Shown here piece after piece: positions 48,088 to 60,000 of a stretch of 64,000 nucleotides of DNA. The position numbers were made by a program, and so were the translations under genes. This DNA is from Daphnia pulex (lineage: Eukaryota; Arthropoda; Branchiopoda; Diplostraca; Daphniidae): contig NC_060027.1 in assembly GCF_021134715.1 (NCBI RefSeq), positions 992,001 to 1,056,000 on the forward strand. Reading direction: 5' to 3'. Under the pieces are notes generated by a model, which did not search any database, was not told where the DNA came from, and worked only from the letters and a program-made list of their open reading frames with translations. Every line of letters starts with the position of its first letter. The stretch's first letter is position 1.

Positions 48088-51000
48088 TTTGTCTGTCAGT
48101 TCACGTAATTTGCACTGGCACTTTTCTTCTTCTTCTTCTTCTTCTTCACCTTTTGATATTCCTCTTTAGTAGGTGGTGGTGGTGGTGGCAAGGATTTCAA
48201 GTCAACCGGTATCCATCGTATCCACTCGCCTTCAAACCTGAAAACAAGGAAAAACATTCACTTTAAAAAACTTGAATGAAACGTCAATCCTTCACAATGA
48301 AATCAAAATTCCCATCGTTTGTTGGAGAACAATCCACGTGTGCAGGTAGACTTTGAACCGGTCATTATCATCACCACTACGTAGTATCGAAGCAAACATG
48401 TTTATTAGACACTTAGACAGATAGAAATCAACTGTATCCGTTGTATTTTAAGAGAGACCGGCCGCTTTTGAAAGAAAGAAAGAAAGAAATCCATTGGGAA
48501 ACGGAATTGCTGTTGGATTCTCAATTGAATTAACTCTGAAATGGGCGAAAAATAAAGAAAGAGGTCCGTCACGTGTAGCAAACGCAAACGGACGGGTTCA
48601 ACGACCGATTGTTTGTTTGGTTTGGTTGTTTTAAAAAGAAGACGGAAAATTCATTTTAAAATGGAATTCATTTTGGCCGTTTCCTCCTTCAGAGGCCGAC
48701 CTTCAAACGAACTGCTCGTGACTCTTTAACGTTCCACCCGCGAGTCATAGCGAACGACATTCCATTCATCCCGCGTGACACCACCACACATCTGGTCCGT
48801 TTTCATTTTATTCTTAGACCACAACACCAGAAAAACATTCAATCCCAAAAAGCGAAATCGACCTGGAGAAATGGCCGAAAAACAAAGGATCGTCAAAACT
48901 CATTTTGGCATATTAAACAACAAATGGGAGTCCGACAGCACGAAATTCTTGGCCACTGAATTTTGACTTTATATCAAAGAGAAAAGAGACTTTTTTGGGT
49001 GCATCCTTTTTCTTTCTCGCTTCAATGGGGGAACAAATCGCCAGACTCGTCGAGTTCATTGCCCTCGTCGGCCGGCCGACGCATCAAAACAACTCGCGGA
49101 CATTTCAAAAGTATGCCCAAACGAGAAATCCAAAATTGATAAAAATGAACAAAATTAAAGAAAAAGAAAAAAAACAAACAGAAATTCCATTCAAAGATTC
49201 TCGTTTTTTTTCTTCTTTTTTCGTCATTTGTTGTTATTATTATTAGATTTTTGTTTTGTTCATGACGTCACGAGGCAACGACCACAAAACGCCATGCCAC
49301 CCACCGACCGGCGTCTCGTCCCTATCTCAGTCAAAGAACTGGCGGGGGGAAAATCCAGAAATATTTCCACGTCGCAAACTGAAATTAAAACGGGGAACTG
49401 AAAATGGGCCAAGTGAATTCAATGGGTTCAAACGGATCGGCCCAATCCAATAACTGGGAAAAAAAAACAAATGATTGTCTGCCCCTCGCCAATAAACAAC
49501 AACGACGGACCATTTCCACTATATCTATTATCTAATGACGCTCGTAAAAGAGCAAACAAACAAATAAGTGCGTGAATTCGTGCGGGCGGTCTCGTCCCGT
49601 TTCTTTCTTCCGCACCGACGACCGAAATTTAAAAAAAAAAAAATGTTTTCATTCGAGTCGATTCAAAGCGGCTGCCGTCATCCTCATTCACAATTTCCGT
49701 CACGAGCCATCCAGTTTATTTAAACTAAATTCCTCCCTAGTTGTTCTCGTCCAATGTTGAGAAGAAGAAGAAGAAGAAGAAAAGATTTCAAGTTTCACGC
49801 CAGTTACGGTTAGATGAGGGCGCCGTCTAAATTTAGACGACGACGGCTATGAAATGGCGTCGTAGCGACTCATCGTCTGGTTTTGTCTTTTTCGAAAATG
49901 AGCCACGCCTCCACCCAACTCGATGTTGGGCGTGGTTTCGCTACTCGTCGTGTGACGTCAGTGGCGCACACACCCCCCTCTAGCCGCTTATTCTTCTATC
50001 GATCCCACCCCCTACCACCACCCCACCACTCGACGTTCGAGTGCGTCCACGAAGGACGGTGGGAATTGGCGGTGTGGGATGTGACGTCATAACGTCAAAC
50101 CCCGACTGAATTATTTTCAAAAGGCCGCTAGAGGTCATGGTTTAATGCGACGCACGTTTCCCGTACAATGTCTGTGGTGCGTAAATAAAAGGCAAGAGGG
50201 GAAACAACACGCATTTTTGATGGTTCATACCTTCAGTGACAGCTAGCGCCACCGCTGCTCCGTCCCAGACACACACACTGGTCAATATCCAACGGTTCAC
50301 GACGCCGTGTCGGTGTTGTTTCTCTCGCCGCAACCCGGCCAATCCAACACGCAATTCATCACCAAAAAGGCAACAAAATCTGGCCGACTTTCAGACACAA
50401 CTTTTTCTTTGGCAACCAATAAACGAATCGAGACGTCCAGACGAAAAAGTCACGACGCAAAAGATGGCCGCCACACTGTTGTCTCTCTCTCTCTCTCTGC
50501 GTGTTGTGTGGATAGGGGAACGAGGAGGTTTTTTGATGAACCACACTTTTCTCACACACACACACACACTACAACACCATTTCACTTCATTAGGAAACTG
50601 CCCAATAATCTTTTCAGTTTCTCTCTGGCAGCACACACGACGACACTGTTTTGAAGCACTTTCGTACGGATAATTATTGGCTTCCACTGGGGGTCGTTCT
50701 AAATGCCCAAACAACTTTTGAGGACGCCTAGAAAGACGAAAACAAAACTCAGACTCGAATCAGACGACGACCGAGATACGAAAACTCAAGAATGCGACGT
50801 GTGGACGAAAACACTCGACAGCAGAAAACGGAACGACAACATTCATCGCCGAGTCCCTGCCACTACTGATGGTTCTTCCCAAGGTTGCTTATTGCGTCGT
50901 AGGGGCTGGCACTGGCACACTACAGAGGACGGGTTTGGGTGGGCGGGAGCCGTCTGCATTTCTTTTCGAACAGCGACGTGTGCGCCATCTAGCGGCCAAA

Positions 51001-52395
51001 ATTGAAACCAAGTGCAAAAGTGCAACGACAAATAGAAACTAGAGGCCGCCGATGCGATCTCGTGCCCGCAGTTATTCAACACTCGCGCGTACTGCGTAGG
51101 GGAATCGGCCGAATCGCAGTTCAAAGTGAAGAAAGATATACGAGTGCAAAAGACCAAAAGTAATGGAGAATATCATAATAATAAATAATCATAACAAGAG
51201 AAAAGGAAGGAAAGCCGTTAGGCAGGTAAAACCGGTTGTGATTTGACTCTGTCCGCTGCCTCTGCGAATCATCGTCACATCCAGCCATCCAGGGCGGAGG
51301 AGAGACAAGAAATTTCTATTTGCTTGGTTTTTTTTTTAATTTTTCAACACGCCCAAGGGGAACCAGAAAAGAAAAGGCTGACATGCCAATTAACATCCGG
51401 TCTAGGAGGTTGGGCTGGATTGTTGGTATGAGGAAGAGCTGGCGGCGGCACGAATAACAATTTTCGGCGCCTATGAAATAATTTGTGCACGTACGACAAC
51501 GTCTCCTGGTGGATCCTGGGGGCAATCCTGGACGATATCTATTGAGCCATCGTCTGCCCGTCACTCACTGACAGTTTCAGAAAACAAACAAACAACAAAC
51601 ATCATCTCCCTCCTCATCCACCCACCGACCTCCCCTTATGGCTTCGATAAGGCCGCAGATGAGAGTGGCCGGTTGCCCGGTTGGTTTGGGTGGCTGACGA
51701 TGTTGGGTGACACCACAGACTCACGACGGACGGAACAGACAGACTCACGACGACACGATCGATCACAAGGCAGCAGCTCCCGCGATTCCCAAATTTTCAT
51801 CTTCACCGCAACAACTTTGGGTTGTTGTTTCTGTTGCCGGCCCTCCTATCTGATTACCATTCGCAGCATTCCTGCCCATCACAACCTCCTCCTACCCTCC
51901 CGCCCGTCTCACAAATGATGGAACTTTGATCTTGTTTCGACGAATCCAAAAAGGTCAATCCGTTTTTGCATCCGTGGCGTTACAAGAATAAATTCAATTG
52001 ATGCTCAAGAATTGACCCGATCTGAAACTGGGAAACTTGGAGAATTCCGGAGAAATTTTTCAATTCCGCTCGAGTACATTTTACCGATTTTAAATACCGT
52101 AGTCAATGACGCATTTGGCCATTTCTTATTTTAAAATTTTTGCCCAATAGCCAGCCCCACCCATTTCTGTGTGTTAGTTCTTGTTTTCATTTCTCGCTCC
52201 GTTCCCGTTTGTTGTTGTTGTTTGTGTCGACGTGCCAGTCACTTGTGAACCCGGAGCTTTTACGTTTCAACCTCCGGGGCACAATCAAAGTTTCAAAACA
52301 GTTCTCGTTGATCTGCTTCTTGATCTACCCAGCTAGAGAGGCCTACGTGCCATCGTCACAAATTAATGCCACGAAAAGCTTGCATGACACATGAC
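48088..52395 (-). promoter_or_regulatory. 5' UTR and upstream region of receptor copy B
   Basis: Near-identical to 34003-38325. The acceptor for the first coding exon is at 48238. CRE-like TGACGTCA sites are at about 49263 (TGACGTCA), 49956 and 50082. A CTCF-like motif is at 50981-50999. I see no coding sequence. Confidence 0.5.
50981..50999 (-). promoter_or_regulatory. CTCF-like motif upstream of receptor B
   Basis: Duplicate of the 36900-36918 motif. Confidence 0.4.
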
Positions 52396-53453
52396 ACAAT
52401 ACACTACGCTTAACTTATTTACTTGTAAATAACTTCGTTTACGTGAATTTCCGTAATAAGTAACGTGAAATTAGTTTTAGTAAACTAAGAAATGAAAAGG
52501 AAAAAGAGACGATATTCTTTCCGCCTGAATTCAATTACCGGTTAGACTGGGGGAGACAGCACAGTCGAGAAATCAATCCAATTTATCTTGTCGAACCTTT
52601 TGCGTCGTACGTCTGTCCTTATTCTTTCGGCGTCTTATTGTTATTCCTTTTCTGTTTGCGTGTACTCGTGTCCTACTGTCCTTGTCTTTGAATCGATGAA
52701 TCGCACCCTCATGTTTTTTGTACAGTTAAGCACAACAAAACAATTCTCAGATCAAAGTTGCCATCTTTACCGCCAGATGGCAGCGCCTGGCAGAAACAGG
52801 AAAGAAAACAAACAAACTGAATAACACCGGGGATTCGAGTTAAATAGGTAAATAAATATAGAATTTAATAAATAGCTTAATTGATTAACTAAAACAGTTT
52901 CTTCATTTAGGACACTATCACACTATAAAAAGAAAATCGAGGGTTTCTTTACCAAGAAAATACAGTCTGTTCTCAGGATTTCACAAAGGTAATAAACATT
53001 TTGCATTAGACACACGGGGGTTGGAAAGGAAACGTGCAGGTCGACTAAGCTAAGCAAAACAAATGTTATGATGGTCATTATCGATTAAGATTCGCCTATA
53101 CTCCCACAACATGTTCCAGAAATGAATGACCTTGCATTGGGTGTGGTTAGTTTTAACGATTTTCACCCTTTCTAAAAACGTTTTTTACTACTTCACTAAA
53201 TATCATATTCAACCTGTTATTCAGACAATTGAAACGGAATGACCATAAATTTTAGCTTCAACTTAGTAGAGTATCTTAATTCAGACATTGAAATAAATCA
53301 TTAATAGTTCTTTCTACGATTAAATAGGTATACCTCAATGACTGTGGGATGACCCTCTGACAAATTGCATTCAAGTACGAATCAATAAGGTAGTCAACAA
53401 TTGGATTTGCCTAAATAACTACTTGGGTTTCTCACGTTTTGCTTTTCAAACAG
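52396..53453 (+). other. Upstream region of COA1-like gene
   Basis: No coding sequence is supported; the ORF 52588-52824 shows no family features. A CTCF-like motif, CCGCCAGATGGCAGCGCC, lies at 52770-52787 just outside unit B. At least one untranslated exon of the next gene must lie here, since a CAG acceptor precedes its coding exon. Confidence 0.4.
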
Positions 53454-53465
53454 AAAGACACAAAG

Positions 53466-53870
53466 ATGGTGACGAATAGAACTCTTGGCAAGATAGCAGT
53501 GATTGGAGGATTTTTCGCTTTGGGTTCAGCCAGTGTCTTCCGCTGGAAAATCGAATCGTCCATCAAGAAATCGGCCTACTTTGAGTTGGCCATCAAAGAA
53601 CTTTTGGCCAGCAAGGCTGCCACCGCCGTCCTGGGCGAACCTGTTCTCGTTGGCAGCATCGATTTGGGCGATACACGAACAAACTTTTGCGATGGCCTTC
53701 AGGCCCATTTTAAAGTTTCAGTCAGAGGGCCCAAGAGTTCGGGATTCATGACCTTCGATGCCTCGAGAAATCCGCCCAGCCAGCCGGAATGGAGGTTGAA
53801 CACGGTCGAGCTCACCGACAAGGAGGCCACCAAGAAACTGATGATCGTGAGCCCCACCTCTGCTGATTGA
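53466..53870 (+). CDS. Cytochrome c oxidase assembly factor COA1-like
   Basis: Single coding exon, 134 aa; start ATG at 53466, preceded by the splice acceptor CAG at 53451-53453, so the 5' UTR is spliced. A short N-terminal hydrophobic segment (IAVIGGFFALGSASVF, about residues 10-25) suits an inner-membrane anchor. It is followed by a Coa1-type domain: YFELAIKELL, AVLGEPVLVG, FKVSVRGPKSSGFM and WRLNTVEL, matching the family pattern of helix, LGEPI/V, and GPKGxG strand pairs. Human COA1 (MITRAC15) is of similar size. It helps early assembly of respiratory complex IV and is also linked to complex I. AATAAA at 53888-53893 ends the transcript. Confidence 0.75.
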   Translation: MVTNRTLGKIAVIGGFFALGSASVFRWKIESSIKKSAYFELAIKELLASKAATAVLGEPVLVGSIDLGDTRTNFCDGLQAHFKVSVRGPKSSGFMTFDASRNPPSQPEWRLNTVELTDKEATKKLMIVSPTSAD

Positions 53871-54767
53871 AATTCACTCTAGCCAAAAATAAATTTAAAA
53901 GTAAAAGTATAATAAAAGAAAAGAACAAATCACACATAGTCAGTTTTGTTTTTTTGAGGAGGGGTACTCATCTAAAAGAATTTATTATTCGATACCCAAA
54001 TAGATGTTATATTGTACATGGTATTTTTTATTTTTTTATATTTGTCTCGTAATAAAATAAAAAAAGGAGAGGATGCAGTCGCATTTGGATTCGCCACCGG
54101 AGGGAGGGGAGGGGTATAACAATTGAATTTCTAAAACACAAAAATTCTAATTTTTTTTTTTTTTTTTTTTAGTAGCCGATATCCATTTGCGTAACTGTAC
54201 AGGTCTGCATCGTCAATCTTTTATTTTTTTCTTCTTCGTGTGGGTTGTTTTCTCCTTCTTCCTTTTTTCCCATTTTGAAAAAAAAAACTTTCAACTTGAC
54301 GTGAATGTTTTTTCGTTTCTGAATTCAAAATCAGAACGGGGGGAAACCAAAAAGCATTCAAATTTGTTTTTTTTTTTAGCAGGTTTTTAAAAATCACTGC
54401 AGGCACTGGGAGGAAAGATGAATACAAACGAGTCAGATATAATAATTATCAAATAAAACACAAATTTGTTTAGCGGGATTCTTTTTTCGGGGGGGGGGAT
54501 AGATAAAAATGAGGGGGGGGCACGTTGCTGTCTTGTGACATACGTAATGGTATTATAGCAGGATTATTAAAACGTGATTGAATCAAGAGAAAAGAGAGGG
54601 GGGATTAGAGATTTGATTGCTGAGACTCGGGTCGTGAAAAATTTGAAAAACAAAAAAACAATCGGGGGAAACAAAAATGAAACGGAGGATTTTTGTTTTT
54701 TATAATATCTAAAAAATATTTTGTTTGGTTGATTTGCTTAATTTTCTTTAAAAACATTGATTGATTT
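53871..54767. other. 3' UTR region between convergent genes
   Basis: Low-complexity stretch: a poly(T) run at 54152-54171, and several G-runs near 54490-54520. It probably contains the 3' UTRs of the COA1-like gene (plus) and the acidic surface protein gene (minus). No gene is seen. Confidence 0.5.
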
Positions 54768-57050
54768 TTAAGCCAGCAATCGGGCCACGACAGCCGACAG
54801 GATCAGCGCCATCGCAGAGGCCATCATCGTCGATCCGCTCGAATGAGGTTCTAAAATAAAAACAAAATAAAATGTTTTAATTTTAATGAGTTAATCATCT
54901 TCAAAAGGATTAACAAATCAGGCAAAAAAACATGCTCTCACAATCCATGCGCAATCTTCCTATCACAAGCTAATTGAATTCGAGCCGCTGAATTTTCAAA
55001 CACGCGCGCGCGCGCGGGAAAAACCGAAAAATTCGAAAAAATTCATTTCGGTTTGATTTGTGGGGGGTTGCGATCGTGCAATCGTGCTGGCTTCTAACCT
55101 TCCGTCGCTTCATCGTAATCATCATCATCGTCGTCGTCGTCGTCGTCATGGTGATTGGTCATGGATGTCGGATGAGGACTGGATGAGGCGTGATCGTCGT
55201 CGTCATCTTCCATCTCGTACGTCGTGTCTTCCACGACGGGCGCCGCCACCTGTCGGTGGTGAGCCGATTCCTCTTCATCGTCATCTTCGTCGTCGTCGTC
55301 ATCTCGGTCGTCGGCCGTGTTCTGCTGGGCCGTGTGCCCGCCACTCTTGTGGTGATCGTCTTTCTCAATCTTGACGTGTTTCACCGTTTTAGTGGCGGCC
55401 GCCGTAGCCTCTTCTTCACCATCATCATCTTCATCCTCTTCATCTTCTTCATCGTCGTCAATCGATTGCATGGCCGCCGGCCCGTCTCCCACCATCATGT
55501 CATTCCAGTCGACCTGGAGTTGATCCGGCCGATAACCCGCCATCACCAAATCAGCGTTGCCTTCCATTTCTTGGCCGCCATCTTGGCCATCGTCGTCGTG
55601 CACGAAAGCGTCCTTGATGGCCAAGTAGGTCACCACCGGCTCCTCATCTTCTTCTTTTGCCCATCACGCCAAAAAGGAGAGAGAGGAGCCATTATAAAAA
55701 GGGGGGCCCGACACACACAGTAACCCCGGCCCTTCTCAGATTGCGCACAGGTACATAACATCCACCTCATCAATCTAAAACAGCGACTTTCTCTTTTTTC
55801 TCTCTCGGCATTTTCTCTTTGAAATGATTTTTCTTTCTCCCGTTACATTTGAATTAGAGACAAAATCTGGCGAGCGACTCATCGAACGTTGCGTGTGACA
55901 CACACACAACAATCGGACGCTGATGACGTCAAAGACGAAAGAGAAAAAAAAAGTGGCTGAAACAAACGATCGTGAGAAAATCACGAACGAACGAAAAGTG
56001 AAAACGGTTCGTAGAGCTCTACACGGGCAGTTAAGTTTTTTGTGTTGTGTCTGTAGGGAGGTAGATAATATCATTGGCCGCTGGCCACACCTTCACACGG
56101 CCAGCAGTTTCCTAAGATTTTTTTTGTTCCGCCGATATATCCAATTTTATTGGTTATTGCGCACGGTGCGTAATACTTATCGTATTGCTGGGCCGCCCTC
56201 GTTTCTTTATCTCTCACGCACCTTTTTTTTATTTTTTGAGGTTATATTGCACATTCTCTTTCTACTATCGCCTTTTATGGGAATTACAAAAAATATTAGA
56301 AATGATGATTGAATTTGGTTACCTCGATTTTCTGCCGCTGGCCGGGCAGAGTGCTGCTGCTGGATGCTGTTGCCATTGGATTCCTCCTCCACGTCGGCCT
56401 TGGTTTCCTCATCCACGGGTTTCAGCACGGGAATCTCCTCCTTGGGTTTCTGTAAATTCTGGTTATAAAGAAATGGGATGAATATCAATTTTTCGTCGAT
56501 TTCCCAGATTCAATTTCAGATGATTTATTATTATTATTTTTACCTGTAAATCGGTGGCATCCGTGTCGACAGGCTCGACAGGTTTGGGCTCGGGTTTGGG
56601 CTCCGGCTCCGGCTCGGGTTTGGGTTCGGGCTCGGGTTCGGGTTCCGGTTTGGGTTCGGGTTCCGGCTCGGGTTTGGGCTCCGGCTCGGGTTCCGGTTGA
56701 GATTGAGGCTCCTGATAGTCGGGTTGGGCTTCTTCCTTCTCCGTTTCATCTAAAGGAATGACGATGGGAGCCGCATCGGTCGTCGTCGATGTCGTCGATG
56801 TGGTTGTCGATGTTGTTGTGGTGGTTGTTTTAATTAATTGTTTCTTGTCGGCCGAGGATGAGACGGAAGCCGAGGCCGATTGCTGGACCGACGACGAAGA
56901 AAACGAAGCCGAAACCGACGAGCTGCTCGACATGGTCTGACTGTTGGCCAGTTCGCCGGCCGGCAGGGAAACGGCCAAACCGGCCAGCAAACAGCAGACC
57001 AAAGCGGTGGCCACCGTCAATCGCCTACAACTACTTCTCGATGACGTCAT
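54768..57050 (-). CDS. Acidic repeat-rich, probably GPI-anchored secreted protein
   Basis: Four exons: 56544-57050, 56323-56449, 55099-55653 and 54768-54850; 423 aa. Start ATG at 57050. A signal peptide is clear ([20 protein letters not shown], residues 11-30). Then a Ser-rich part (about 38-70), Thr-rich run (about 75-90), a [12 protein letters not shown] repeat (about 115-155), Glu/Asp-rich parts and a poly-Asp run near the end of exon 3 ([17 protein letters not shown]). The last exon gives [25 protein letters not shown] and stop: small residues followed by a hydrophobic tail, the layout of a GPI-anchor signal. I know no family for it. It may be a mucin-like or calcium-binding surface or cuticle-associated protein. 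Tandem repeats probably vary in length between individuals. Confidence 0.75.
56560..56700 (-). repeat. PEPEPK-coding minisatellite
   Basis: About twelve degenerate units of GGYTYGGGYTCS-like sequence on the plus strand, coding Pro-Glu-Pro-Lys/Glu on the minus strand. In-frame length change would not break the gene. Confidence 0.7.
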
Positions 57051-60000
57051 TTTCTCTATTTCAAAACAAAAACAAAACAAAACAAAAACAATTGAAAACA
57101 TTTCCATCGATTACGCGTGTCCGCACATTTGACACAAAAGTCCTTTTTAGGGATCGATTTTGAAATCCTGCCAGCGAATGAATCAGCCCCTTTGGCATCA
57201 GCACCCGTGACTCTGACGGTTAGAGGAGCGACACCATTTCGGTATTAACCCGTCGGGTAAAATAAAAATTTAGTTTTCCTATTTTACGGCGTCCAAAAAC
57301 TCGTAAACTCTTGGTCAGTTCCTTGTTTTCTTATTTTGCTGTTAAACAAAAATGGAGGAAGAATTTATTGTCCAGCAACAAGCACACACAAAAGGGGGGA
57401 AAAAGGAAGAGGTGCACCTAGAGTACGTGTAGTATATCTACTTGGTATTTATAGTTAGGCCATTTGCGGTTGAGGTGAGTGTCGGGAGTCAGCCAAAAGC
57501 ATTTGAAACGAGAGAGAGTCTATATATGTGTCTCACAAGACGCTTTTTCCCATCTTCTAGGAGAATCCGGGCCAACAGCATCTAGAAACCCTGGCCGGCT
57601 AGACTCTCTTTTATATTTACTCTAGCCGTTGTCATCCGCTGGCCAGAAATACACAAACAACAGAGACGTGGGGAGAGACAACAACAACAGCAACAACATC
57701 ATTCTCTAATTTGGGATGCCAAATTCCGATGTAGCCAGCGACTACGTTACATGTACTGTGTGCCATCATAAAAATTCTTATTCCGGATCCAATAAATTGA
57801 TTAAAATAAAATAAAATAAAAGAAGAGAGGGGGACCCCAATTTCATCATTATTTCGCCCGTTCCGGTCTAGTTCAACACTTTCAAACGAATGAGCGAACT
57901 GGTTGGTTGATACATACTTCCTTGCAACGCAATTTGCAGAGAAAATAGACCGTGCGATTGTGATAGAAGTAAGGCAATTGATTGGGTTAACTTGAGATGA
58001 CTGGCGGTGAAAATCTAATAACACAGTCGAGTCGACAAAAAAAATTTATGTAATAATACGCGGTGCGCGCCCTCCTTTTAATTTGATTTTCTCTTCTTTC
58101 TCCCAGCTCGCTGCTGTGTTTAGCCAAAATATGTGGGTCACGACCTGCGCTGGCGGAAATGAAAAAAAATAAATAAATTTTTCCCCATTTTATTTTTAAA
58201 AAACATCTTCTTCTTCTACACCGCAAATGGTGAGCTTTTGTTGTTGGATATTTATTGAAATCTCTTCAAATATTTTTAGTCGTCGACCGCTTGACCTAAT
58301 CCCCGTGGCCGTTTCCCGCCCGATAGTCTCAACCTGCTGCCGCCGTACTCTCCCGCCGATAAATATATTATCCAAACGAACGACACACACCTCTCCCTGC
58401 TGCAACAAACACACACACATGTTACAACAGTTAACCTACTTTTTTGGATGATGATTATTTTTTCGGGTGAAAAATTCCCAGGGCCCTGCGGAGTCGAAAT
58501 AAAAATAAGGAAGAACTTGGGCGAGGATATTACAAAAGCCCCTGCTATTTGTTCGACATGCAAAACTATACCCACCTGTGTGTATAGTACCTACCTAATG
58601 ACCTCTGTTGTCTTTTGTTCAACTCGCATTTTGAACCGTTACATTTTCAAAAAAAATAGAGTCTCTCTGACTCTCTTTGTGATTACGAGTGTCGGGAGCC
58701 TTTGACAACGGCGTGATTGCCACGCCGGGATGGACGCACACACATTTTGTCGGTTGTTTATCCACACCCATTTTTAGCTTGTGTGATTACGTCCGACATC
58801 TGTCTGATTGGGAGCGGCACGGTTTCTAATATAACGTGTCCGTTGAACTTTGATCAAACAAGTTTCTAATGGAATCCCGAAAGAATTCCGATCGACGCCA
58901 GAGGCGAATCACAAAACAAATTCATTTTTGAATGAACAATTGAAGACTTATAGTTTACACAACTGGCGATGATTGACATTTTTCATCCGGCCAAAAATTA
59001 CGTCACGATCGTCCGGTCGGGACAACATTTTGGGTTTTTAGCTGGGACTCGTCCGCCAGGTGATTTTTCGAGGATGAACGACCTCTGCTGGTTGGCCGTT
59101 TTGGTGAATATGGTCACACACGGCGACGACGACGACGACGAAACGGGTCGTTACCTACTTCTCGTTAGTTTATTGCTCTCGGTCGTAATAATAACCCGTG
59201 AAACAAACCCGAAAAAAAATAGAAAATGTTGACCCGCTTTTTTCCTTCTCATTCCATCGCGCAACATTTTTTTCAGCCCATCACACTGCGTATTGGCTCG
59301 TTGCATCATTCCTTCCGGTTATGACTCATTTCGCCTTTTGCAACAACAACCCAAAAGAAATTTTTTGGGGAAGAAATAAAAATGACATCCACCCCTTGAA
59401 AAAACCTTGAAATTTAATAAAATGGCAACCGGAACTAAACCTCGTCCATCTGACGTACATTCTTATGTCATCATCACATGTTCCACCTCACTAACTAACA
59501 ATTTTTTCCAGGTAAGATTTTCTGGTGTGTGTCGGCAGAAAACTCTCGGCTGATGATGATAGGAGAAACAACAACTGCTGCTGAATCCTCCACCCACCTC
59601 GAACATTCCGCCCCAGGGTTCTTATGCATGGCTTTATCACGTTAGGAGAATCTAACCTTCCTCCTCCCGGTGTAGTATAGGTTGAGCTCCTGGAGCCGTT
59701 TCTGCTTGGGAATGCTCTTCTACAAGAAGAAGAAGATGGTACGTGTATTATAACCTTGGGGACTTGTTGAACCTCATCAGCGCGAGCTATACCAACCGCC
59801 CAGGGCCAAATACACACACACAAAACACGTATGTATGCTGCGCTCCTTTTATATAACATTGGAAGAAAAACTCTCCTGTGTGTGTGTTCTAACTTGGCTG
59901 CGGTTCAAATTCTTTTATATACACAAGAGAAGACCTCAACCCAAAAAACCCGAGGCATCTCCCTCCCCCCAGCCCGTCTGGTGTATCTTCTGCCGTACCG

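Larger units (their letters stand above)
39432..52395 (-). repeat. Tandem duplication unit B (about 13 kb)
   Basis: Direct repeat partner of 25409-38325. It carries receptor copy B and the same upstream region. Indels against unit A are few in 43.7-52.4 kb (for example a shorter stretch near 49100 and a small insertion near 51675) and many in 40.0-43.7 kb. Confidence 0.9.

Noticed and set aside
55060..55723. Plus-strand ORFs rich in Arg, His or Val opposite the acidic protein gene
   Set aside because: Antisense translations of GAT/GAC and GAG repeats.
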